In this document: positions 1 to 6,239 of the stretch, piece after piece | Numbering within the stretch: position 1 is the first letter of the stretch | How the letters are laid out: every line of letters begins with the position of its first letter | Notes under the pieces: model-generated | Database searches by the model: none | The model's input: the letters and a program-made list of their open reading frames with translations, nothing else | Told to the model about the DNA's origin: nothing | Made by a program: the position numbers and the translations under genes | NCBI GenBank assembly: GCA_002373535.1 | Contig: DFKL01000103.1 | Location: 1 to 6,239 of the forward strand | Length of the DNA: 6,239 bases | Direction of reading: 5' to 3' | Source of the DNA: Prevotellaceae bacterium UBA3646 | GTDB lineage: Bacteria > Bacteroidota > Bacteroidia > Bacteroidales > Bacteroidaceae

Positions 1-594
1 ATGGGCGACGCAGCAGGATGGAGCTTCTATCCGGGAAAGAACCTCGGTGCCTTGGGAGATGCGGGGTGTGTCACTACAAACGATGACGTGCTTGCAGAAA
101 CCGTCCGTGCGATGGCCAACTACGGCAGCAGGGAGAAATACGTGAACATCATAGAGGGGATGAACAGCCGGGTTGATGAGATACAAGCCGCGGCACTGAA
201 TGTGAAACTGTCATATCTGAATATCGAGAACAAGCGTCGCAGAGAGATTGCGGAGCGATATCTTGAAAATATAGACAATCCGCTGGTAAAACTGACGCGC
301 CGCCCGATGAATCCCGAGGAAAACGTCTGGCATGTATTCCCAATATATTGTGCCGTACGCGAGCAGCTGCAGGCTTTCTTGAAGGAGAACGGGGTGGAGA
401 CGCTGATTCACTATCCGATACCGCCACATCTGCAGAAATCACTGGAAGGCGATGGCAAGATACTGGTTCCAGAGCCGCTGCCTATTACAGAAAAGGAAGC
501 CCGTGAGGAACTTTCACTGCCGATTTCTCCTGTCATGAGTGACGCGGATGTAGACAGGGTGATCGCTGTTGTTAACAGGTTTGTCGTCAAGTAG
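1..594 (+). CDS. DegT/DnrJ/EryC1/StrS family sugar aminotransferase, C-terminal part (5' end outside window)
   Basis: This is a PLP-dependent aminotransferase that should transfer an amino group, normally from glutamate, to a keto-deoxy sugar nucleotide for a cytoplasmic step of O-antigen or capsule precursor synthesis. The sequence shows SFYPGKNLGALGDAG at residues 8-22, where K13 is the expected Schiff-base lysine. NYGSR (40-44) and NSRVDEIQAA (55-64) follow, then VWHVFPI (109-115) and HYPIPPHLQ (137-145). These match the dTDP-3-keto-6-deoxyhexose 3-aminotransferases (QdtB/FdtB type) better than other branches, but the exact substrate is an inference. Family members run about 370 residues with the lysine near 180-190, so roughly half the protein is missing. 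The ATG at base 1 is therefore an internal Met inside the usual G-x-x-GDAAG stretch, not the start. The TAG stop at 592-594 lies one base before the next ATG, implying co-transcription and translational coupling with the WYL gene. Confidence 0.93.
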   Translation: MGDAAGWSFYPGKNLGALGDAGCVTTNDDVLAETVRAMANYGSREKYVNIIEGMNSRVDEIQAAALNVKLSYLNIENKRRREIAERYLENIDNPLVKLTRRPMNPEENVWHVFPIYCAVREQLQAFLKENGVETLIHYPIPPHLQKSLEGDGKILVPEPLPITEKEAREELSLPISPVMSDADVDRVIAVVNRFVVK

Positions 595-595
595 A

Positions 596-1519
596 ATGAA
601 GTTCGGTAATACCTGGACACGAAGCAGGGTGCTGTCACAGGCATTGAAAATCCTGATGATGATAGCAAGCCGTAAGTACAGTGTCGGCGACATTATGGCG
701 TCCCAGGGCATATCGCGTAAGACGGTCTACAGATATATAGACTCGTTTCGGTCTGCAGGCATTCAGGTAAACTACTCAAACCATGTGTTCTCGTTAGGCA
801 GGGACAGTAGCCTGGAGAAGGACCTGAGTGATTTGTTCCTGTTCAATCCAGACGAAGCCGTATCGTTGTACAATGCAATAGACGTAATTGAGACCGATTC
901 CATCGTGTCGAGGAGTCTGAAGGAGAAACTGACGGCAATCTACGGGGCTCATGATGTCAAGGAGAAGATAATCCGTGGTGAGGGTCTGCACAGCGTAAAG
1001 AACCTGATGCTTGCGATAGAAAATGAAAAGCAGGTCGTACTGCACGGGTACTCGAGTCCCAATTCCCAGACAAGCCGTGACCGCCTGGTAGAACCATTCC
1101 GTATGGGACCTGACAATGAACAAGTATGGTGCTACGACGTTGACAGCAGGAAATGCAAGACTTTCAAGGTCAGCCGTATCCAGCAGGTTGAGGTGACGGA
1201 AAAATCATGGCTTTTCAAGCACATGCACGTCGGAGGTTATACAGACCCGTTCCGTATGATCAGCAACGACGGACGCATGATAAAGTGTCGCCTGACTCTA
1301 AACCGCAGGGCAATGGAGCTGCTGCGTGAGGAATACCCGCTGACCGAGCAATATATCCAACTCATTGGAGACGAACAGTGGCGGGCTGACATTCCTGTCA
1401 GCAACTACATAGGCATAGGACGCTTCGTAGCCGGACTTATGGACCATATCCATATAGAGACGCCAGAACTGAGGACATATCTTCGTGAATACATGAGCAG
1501 GTCGCTTGACAGACTTTGA
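596..1519 (+). CDS. HTH-WYL domain transcriptional regulator
   Basis: This 307-residue protein is a predicted cytoplasmic DNA-binding regulator. Residues about 10-60 form a winged helix-turn-helix, with the recognition-helix segment GISRKTVYRYIDSF at 38-51. Residues about 131-205 form a WYL domain, with RDRLVEPFRM at 161-170 and VWCYDVDSRKCKTFKVSRI at 177-195. The signature Trp-Tyr-Leu reads Trp-Cys-Tyr here. Residues about 225-305 resemble the WCX-like C-terminal extension usual in this architecture, and the length is normal for the family. WYL domains are known to sense ligands or nucleic acids and control diverse genes, including phage defence and DNA-damage responses, but the ligand here is unknown. 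I chose the ATG at 596 because it follows the aminotransferase stop by one base. The frame is open upstream to a TTG at 569, which would overlap the aminotransferase and is less likely. There is no clear Shine-Dalgarno sequence, as is usual in Bacteroidota. Tight coupling suggests it is expressed with the sugar gene; whether it controls that operon is an inference. Confidence 0.92.
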   Translation: MKFGNTWTRSRVLSQALKILMMIASRKYSVGDIMASQGISRKTVYRYIDSFRSAGIQVNYSNHVFSLGRDSSLEKDLSDLFLFNPDEAVSLYNAIDVIETDSIVSRSLKEKLTAIYGAHDVKEKIIRGEGLHSVKNLMLAIENEKQVVLHGYSSPNSQTSRDRLVEPFRMGPDNEQVWCYDVDSRKCKTFKVSRIQQVEVTEKSWLFKHMHVGGYTDPFRMISNDGRMIKCRLTLNRRAMELLREEYPLTEQYIQLIGDEQWRADIPVSNYIGIGRFVAGLMDHIHIETPELRTYLREYMSRSLDRL

Positions 1520-1573
1520 GGGCTGTTGCTTTCCTGACTCCCAATATTCTCCTGATTACGTGCAAGCAAAACA

Positions 1574-1613
1574 AAGAGTCCCGGCAGTGGAACAGACCGC
1601 TGCAGGGACTCTT
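1574..1613 (-). terminator. Rho-independent terminator hairpin between convergent genes
   Basis: An inverted repeat pairs AAGAGTCCC (1574-1582) perfectly with GGGACTCTT (1605-1613). After one G/A mismatch it continues with GCAGTGG (1584-1590) against CCGCTGC (1597-1603), with one G-U pair, closing on the 6-base loop AACAGA. Read on the minus strand, the stem runs straight into the T-rich stretch CTTTGTTTTGC, so it fits an intrinsic terminator 22 bases past the stop of the 62-residue peptide gene. On the plus strand the stem is followed by ATGTCGTGG, with no immediate T run, so it would be a weaker stop for the WYL operon, whose last codon lies 54 bases upstream. It may work in both directions. 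The rest of the gap between the convergent genes (1520-1635) shows nothing else. Confidence 0.85.
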
Positions 1614-1635
1614 ATGTCGTGGTTTTCTGCCTACT

Positions 1636-1824
1636 TTAGAAGTCCAGGACCTCTACGTTACCTGCCGGCGACGGCGCTGCGCCGTTGTCGCGTGACTGAG
1701 GGTTTACGGGCTGATTACCGCTTCCCTCGGATATAACGGCACTGTTTCCGCCTGAGCCGCAGATAATGTTGCCTGTCTCCATGTTCAGCACCCTGGCTGT
1801 CGGTGACTTGAATTCTTTTTTCAT
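1636..1824 (-). CDS. Small hypothetical protein (62 aa) downstream of the sialidase
   Basis: The product is a 62-residue peptide whose function I do not recognise. The N-terminal third, MKKEFKSPTARVLNMETG then NIICGSG, fits a loose pattern seen in many short Bacteroidales ORFs: a basic start, a Pro near residue 8, a short Val/Leu-rich strand, then an acidic or Thr residue and I-[IL]-C-x-S-G. The remainder is Gly/Ser/Asn/Pro-rich, probably disordered, and ends in VEVLDF. It has one cysteine (C22), no hydrophobic stretch long enough for a signal peptide or membrane helix, and no lipobox. The ATG at 1824-1822 starts 11 bases after the sialidase stop, with CGGGA a few bases before it as a possible weak ribosome site, and a strong terminator follows 22 bases after its stop. 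This places it as the last gene of the sialidase transcript. The N-terminal pattern and position favour a real gene, but translation is not proven by the sequence. Confidence 0.7.
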   Translation of the reverse strand: MKKEFKSPTARVLNMETGNIICGSGGNSAVISEGSGNQPVNPQSRDNGAAPSPAGNVEVLDF

Positions 1825-1835
1825 ATATCCCGGTT

Positions 1836-4800
1836 TTATTTTATTATTACCTTGTAACTCTTACCGTCAACTGTGCGTACGACGTTTATACCCGGTTGTA
1901 TGCCATTGGTCTTGCGACCGCTCATGTCGTAGTATGTAGCACCTTCGGCATTCATCGCATCAATAGCCTCGATGCCAGTGGCATCCGTGTCGGTGTCAAT
2001 GCTGATGGCCAGTCTACGCGCGTTACCGCTATTGGCAATATATGCGCGGAATGGTGGAACTACTACGCCGCCCGTAACATTCGATGCGTTCCAGAATGCG
2101 TTGTCTGCAATGTAGTACCCTTCGGTTATCGGGGTCTGCTCAAGGCATCCTACCAGTTGCATCGATCCTTCACGGGAACCGGATACCCTGATATTACCAT
2201 TGTCGTTCGTCATGTCTATACCACTCTCCTTTGCATTGCGATATACGATAACCGGTGTGCCTGCCGATACGACTCCGTCGTCTACAATAGACAATACAAG
2301 TTCCTCGCCGGTGTTGGCAGATATGGTATACAAATCGTATGGCGCGTTTTCGTGGTCTGCAATGATGTCGTACGGCAGACAGAGCGTTCCCCACTGTGTA
2401 TCCATGGGGCGCACGTAAGCGGCCTTGACGGCCGTAAAGGCTGCAGTTACAGGCATCGGGGCTCCATCGGTAACGACCAGGTTACGACACTCGTCACCTA
2501 TCACCACATTCGGTGTCTCCGTAGTCTCTGCTCCAGGCTTTGCGTAGATAAGGACGTTCTTGCTGACGTTAGCGTTGGCAAGGAGTTCGTCACGCAGTTC
2601 CTGGAATGTGCTGGTAACGTTGGCGTTAGTAACGTCTACGACACTGACGTTGCTGTCGTCAGAGATGTTTTCCACATAGGTGGCAATCTGACTGGCATCG
2701 GCCTGACCGCTCACGGAAACCACGGCTTCCTCGTGTTTGAACTCGGCTGGCTTGGTGGACGCAACAGGTCGATATGGATGTGCTGTCGTAAACTTGTACT
2801 TTCCGTCGCTTGCCCAGTCCAGAGAGAAGCGTACAAAGCGCATCGTGTAGCCTCCGAAAATGCCATTCTCCTCGTAGTACACGCCCAACGTACCGTCTGG
2901 CAGGACCGTAGCAGCACTATAGGCTGAACCGCTCGGGCAGATGGTCTTGGGTGTACCGAAGCGTTCGCCCTCGTCAGTGGAGAGTGCGATGGAGAGGTTC
3001 TGGCGTGAGCCGTTGTTGGGACAGGTCTGGAATGCTATATCGCCTATGCCTTCGGCAACAAGGTTGCCTTCCTTGCTGGAACACCATACCATGTATTCGC
3101 CGTCACATGCATTGCCGCTGATGTTGTCTGCGAAACGCGTCTCTGGTGCGTAATGCCATGTCGCGCCGCGGTCGGACGTTACGTTGTAGTAGTTACGTCC
3201 ACTGGCACGAACGCTGATAGCAAGGTCGCCGTTGTTACGCTCCAGCGTCTTGGGCTCGTCTGCTTTGGTAGTGCCGCTTGTCCCACTTACATACCAGCTG
3301 TCGCCACCGTCGTCGGACATGAAAAGATAGAAGTGCTGGGAATTGTCCGATTCGCGGTTGACGAAGCTGCTGACAAGTGTGCCGTCGCGCAACTGGAGTG
3401 CTGCACCGGAACCGGAGAAACCGCCCTTCCACGTAGGGTTGGGGCTACCTATGGCATACAGTTCCTTGGTATGGTCTACAGGAACGCCCCACGTCTCTCC
3501 GCCGTCGGAGGACTTGACGGTCTTCCATGTCTGTGGCTTCTCCGGTGTGGATGCGAAGAATCCGTTGCCGTTTGCTGATGTAGTCATGATGCCGATGATC
3601 TCACCGTTGTCACGGTTTGTGACAAGTGATGCGTCACCATGTCCATAGTCTCCTCCTGTCTCGGCCGTACCTGCTACGACCTTGGGCTCGGACCATGTCT
3701 TGCCAAGATCGTCTGAGTACTGGGCAACAAGGTAGCAGTGTGACGGCAGGTCGGTGTTATGCTCCAGACGGTCGTCAGTGAGAGTGACAAGGCGTGGCTT
3801 GCCGTTCTTCTGTACCATGGTGATTGCCGGAATACGATAGTATGTAGAGCCGATATCCTTGCGTACGCCTTTGTCCTTTGGCATCAGGACTGTACCCTCG
3901 CTGAGGAAGATGGTGGCCTGATATGCAGGATTGCCGTTGTTTTCGACGATGGTATTGCCGTCTACATTGTATGAGGTAATGGTTGCATCGACCGTAGTTC
4001 CCTCCTGGGCTTCGGCGGAGATGTCGTATGCAATCCACATGTAATGGTTGCCTGGCGAAAGCTGTCTGGCTTCGTCACGTGTAATGGTGAAACTGGTGCC
4101 GTTGACTTCGGCCTCACCGAATAATTCTGCATTTGCCTCGCGCCATGTTACGCCATTGGCTCCCTGGATGGGTTCCGTAACCAGTTCGCGTGCATTGGTG
4201 GCAAAGTATACCTTTACCTTCTCGACACTGGCAGCGCCGGTGCCTGTAATGGTGCCTGACACGCCCTTGAAGGCGACAGTACCGGTGAGACCGTCCACAG
4301 CCAGAGTAGAGCGCAGGATGGGCAAATCGCGGTTGCCGATACCTGTGGTCACGTGTCCTTGCCGAACATTGGTGGACGTAATCCTGACCTCAGGAGACGT
4401 TACGTCAGCTTCCTCGAATCTCCAGAGTGAGGCATTTCCTTCTTCGGCTCCCCATCTTACTATTACACTGCCATTGTTCTGTGCATGCAGTTCGACGTTG
4501 TTGTCCTTGATGGTGAAGTAGTTGTAGGCGTCGTTGATCGTGTATATGTAGTTCTCGGTGTCCTGGGCGTAAAACTGTGTGCCTCCACCTGTACCTGCAG
4601 GTGCTGTGCCGAAGTATTTGCCTGCATAGTTCTTGATTGCTATCTTGCCGTCCTTCTCCCAGAAACTCCAGATGTATTCGGCACGGTACTGTCTGTCGCC
4701 GAACTTCATCTTGTAACTGTCTGTCGGGTCGGCATAGATGACCTTGCCTGAACAGTATGTCATATTAGCTGCTGCGGCATTTACGATGTAGTACCAGTGC

Positions 4801-6239
4801 TCGTTTCCCTCGGTGCTGATCTCCGGCCTGAGTTCAACTACGGGTTCTACTATTACCGTAAAATCCGTGAGCAGCACAGCATTGCTGTTTGCACCGGACA
4901 GGGTGAACTCGACAGAGCCGAGCTTCTGATTGTCCTTGCTGACGGTCTGTGCGGTGCTGCTTGTGGTATATGTATTGCCGTCGTGAGTAAGCGTAATGCC
5001 AGTGTCGTGACCATCGTTTGCGAAAGAGAAGCTGTATGCCTTGATTCTATAGCCGGCAGGTGGGTTGACCGTGTATGTGCTGGAGAGTGCTTCGCCTGTA
5101 TAAACGTCGATATTGTTGCCGTTCCACTTCATGTTGTTCTTGCTGCAGCCGAATGTCAGTTGCGTTGTGTCGGTACTCTTCCAGATACTGCAGAAAGCCG
5201 TCTCGTTCACAGCGTTGTCACGATATAGAGAGCCTGCGGTCTTGTCGACGGTATATGTAATGTTGAAGTCTGACTCCTCGCCTTCGACATAGCTGGCCTT
5301 GAAGCCTGTTATGTTCAAAGTGTTGCCTGCATTGTTGGCATTCCATATAAATATCAGTCGTCCGCCTGCGGGGAGCTTGATGTCGTTAGCTGAGAAGCTC
5401 TGCTCTCCTTCGGCCAGCTCGGATGACGTACTCTGTGCGAGAAGGGTCGCCGTGGTCCCTACAAGTTTCCAGATGGAGAATGAGGTCCTGGTGCGTGTGC
5501 CTCCTGCCGTAAAGGTGACGTTGACGTCGCGTATAATATGTTCCGTAGCATATACCTGTGCGGCAAAGGATCCGGTATACTTCTGCCTGCCGACAAGATT
5601 GAACGAGGATGCGGTGAGTGTGTTGACATCCGTGTTTGCTGCGGGTGCCTGGCCGTTGCACATTCCCCAATAGAATCCCGTGGAGGGTGTATAGGCGGCT
5701 CCCAAGTCGGTCGCTACTGCTGCCTCGACAGGCAATGACCATTGATTGTTTGTCGTGCCTGCAAGACCTGTTACCCATCCAGCGGATGTGTTGTTCCTAA
5801 GTACAGTGGGTGTGGTACTGAGTGCAAGGCCGACGGAAAACTCCGTAACCTTCCAGTCGGTGGACCAGTCGTTGTTGTTGTTCTGAACCGTACCGTTTGA
5901 GGACTTGTATGCTCCTCCCATTATGCCTGTCTCTGATGATGCTGACCATGCACCGCCAATCTTCATCGACACGCAACCAGGGGCTACGCCGTCGGTAATG
6001 TCGTAGAGGGCTCCTGTGTCGTCAGCACCTGCGTAGGTAAGGTATTTGCCCGGAGTATGTACTGATTCGAACTTGAGACCTCCGTCGGCAAAGACGGCTT
6101 TCCATATACCAGTCTCGTCCGTAGGCTCGGTCTGGCTCATAGTACGTGTGGTCCCGTCGTAATATACGTAGTTGGTGGTCCCGCCGTTACGTGCCACATA
6201 TCCTGCTATTGTGTAGCTGTAGCCGTTCTTGACAGGGGA
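1836..6239 (-). CDS. T9SS-exported multidomain GH33 exo-sialidase (neuraminidase), N-terminus outside window
   Basis: This protein should hydrolyse terminal alpha-linked sialic acids from host glycoconjugates outside the cell. 1467 residues lie in the window (numbered here from its right edge). The frame is open to base 6239, so the GTG at 6197 is not the real start, and the signal peptide is missing. Domains in order: trefoil-like module (about 1-136); two beta-rich segments (about 140-320 and 324-465); a second trefoil-like module (about 480-614); BNR-associated N-terminal domain (about 615-780); six-bladed sialidase propeller (about 798-1145); Prevotella-type beta region (about 1165-1415); T9SS sorting tail (about 1434-1467, with YYDMSGRK). 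Catalytic candidates are R802 in YRIP, R824, acid/base D830 in TDLP, E1000, R1011, R1079 and nucleophile Y1107 in AYSAAT. Asp boxes start at 842, 910, 975, 1021 and 1087; the last ends in Phe instead of Trp. The gene shares a transcript with the 62-residue peptide. A trans-sialidase activity cannot be excluded. Confidence 0.95.
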   Translation of the reverse strand, partial: SPVKNGYSYTIAGYVARNGGTTNYVYYDGTTRTMSQTEPTDETGIWKAVFADGGLKFESVHTPGKYLTYAGADDTGALYDITDGVAPGCVSMKIGGAWSASSETGIMGGAYKSSNGTVQNNNNDWSTDWKVTEFSVGLALSTTPTVLRNNTSAGWVTGLAGTTNNQWSLPVEAAVATDLGAAYTPSTGFYWGMCNGQAPAANTDVNTLTASSFNLVGRQKYTGSFAAQVYATEHIIRDVNVTFTAGGTRTRTSFSIWKLVGTTATLLAQSTSSELAEGEQSFSANDIKLPAGGRLIFIWNANNAGNTLNITGFKASYVEGEESDFNITYTVDKTAGSLYRDNAVNETAFCSIWKSTDTTQLTFGCSKNNMKWNGNNIDVYTGEALSSTYTVNPPAGYRIKAYSFSFANDGHDTGITLTHDGNTYTTSSTAQTVSKDNQKLGSVEFTLSGANSNAVLLTDFTVIVEPVVELRPEISTEGNEHWYYIVNAAAANMTYCSGKVIYADPTDSYKMKFGDRQYRAEYIWSFWEKDGKIAIKNYAGKYFGTAPAGTGGGTQFYAQDTENYIYTINDAYNYFTIKDNNVELHAQNNGSVIVRWGAEEGNASLWRFEEADVTSPEVRITSTNVRQGHVTTGIGNRDLPILRSTLAVDGLTGTVAFKGVSGTITGTGAASVEKVKVYFATNARELVTEPIQGANGVTWREANAELFGEAEVNGTSFTITRDEARQLSPGNHYMWIAYDISAEAQEGTTVDATITSYNVDGNTIVENNGNPAYQATIFLSEGTVLMPKDKGVRKDIGSTYYRIPAITMVQKNGKPRLVTLTDDRLEHNTDLPSHCYLVAQYSDDLGKTWSEPKVVAGTAETGGDYGHGDASLVTNRDNGEIIGIMTTSANGNGFFASTPEKPQTWKTVKSSDGGETWGVPVDHTKELYAIGSPNPTWKGGFSGSGAALQLRDGTLVSSFVNRESDNSQHFYLFMSDDGGDSWYVSGTSGTTKADEPKTLERNNGDLAISVRASGRNYYNVTSDRGATWHYAPETRFADNISGNACDGEYMVWCSSKEGNLVAEGIGDIAFQTCPNNGSRQNLSIALSTDEGERFGTPKTICPSGSAYSAATVLPDGTLGVYYEENGIFGGYTMRFVRFSLDWASDGKYKFTTAHPYRPVASTKPAEFKHEEAVVSVSGQADASQIATYVENISDDSNVSVVDVTNANVTSTFQELRDELLANANVSKNVLIYAKPGAETTETPNVVIGDECRNLVVTDGAPMPVTAAFTAVKAAYVRPMDTQWGTLCLPYDIIADHENAPYDLYTISANTGEELVLSIVDDGVVSAGTPVIVYRNAKESGIDMTNDNGNIRVSGSREGSMQLVGCLEQTPITEGYYIADNAFWNASNVTGGVVVPPFRAYIANSGNARRLAISIDTDTDATGIEAIDAMNAEGATYYDMSGRKTNGIQPGINVVRTVDGKSYKVIIK

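Noticed and set aside
1..594. PorR/WbpE-like aminotransferase making the A-LPS anchor for T9SS cargo
   Set aside because: A functional link with the T9SS sialidase was tempting, but the lysine context SFYPGKNLGALGDAG and the HYPIPPHLQ motif fit the QdtB/FdtB branch better than the WbpE branch.
569..595. Extended WYL start at TTG 569
   Set aside because: It would overlap the aminotransferase end and add nine residues with no family match; the ATG at 596 gives a normal HTH-WYL start.
1506..1736. Plus-strand 76-residue open frame after the WYL gene
   Set aside because: It begins at a TTG inside the WYL gene, runs through the terminator hairpin, and overlaps the better supported minus-strand peptide gene.
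1896..2927. Plus-strand 343-residue open frame
   Set aside because: It is entirely antisense to the sialidase, rich in Cys, Arg and His in no recognisable pattern, and has no domain-like motif. It is a shadow of the high-GC coding strand.
6195..6197. GTG as the real start of the sialidase
   Set aside because: The frame stays open to the window edge through residues that continue the first trefoil-like module (NGYSYTIAGY), and there is no signal peptide after the GTG.

Overview
The window looks like a chromosomal segment from a Bacteroidota gut or rumen-type bacterium, most likely Bacteroidales close to Prevotella. The evidence is a very large secreted glycosidase ending in a type IX secretion (T9SS) C-terminal sorting tail, a BNR-associated N-terminal domain typical of Bacteroidales sialidases, a short peptide of the 'MKK...P...V' type common in that group, and start codons without clear Shine-Dalgarno sequences. 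No tRNA, rRNA, CRISPR array or mobile element is visible.

Layout: two plus-strand genes (1-594 and 596-1519) converge on two minus-strand genes (6239-1836 and 1824-1636). The plus-strand pair is the C-terminal half of a DegT/DnrJ/EryC1/StrS sugar aminotransferase, cut by the left window edge, followed one base later by a complete HTH-WYL transcriptional regulator. The minus-strand pair is a very large, N-terminally cut GH33 exo-sialidase (1467 residues inside the window), followed 11 bases later by a 62-residue peptide of unknown function. A strong hairpin at 1574-1613 lies between the two converging units. It is best placed to end the minus-strand transcript.

How the genes may work together: the aminotransferase should make an amino-deoxy sugar nucleotide for a surface polysaccharide, and the WYL protein is co-transcribed with it. 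The sialidase should be exported and release terminal sialic acid from host mucin or other sialoglycans. It carries a complete set of recognisable GH33 catalytic residues, a long non-catalytic N-terminal half with two related trefoil-like modules, and a C-terminal T9SS tail. The two units face each other and are probably regulated separately. Nothing in the sequence ties them functionally beyond a general surface-glycan theme.

No clearly new multi-gene system is visible. The least explained items are the small peptide behind the sialidase, the sialidase's roughly 600-residue N-terminal half, and the pairing of a WYL regulator with an amino-sugar aminotransferase.
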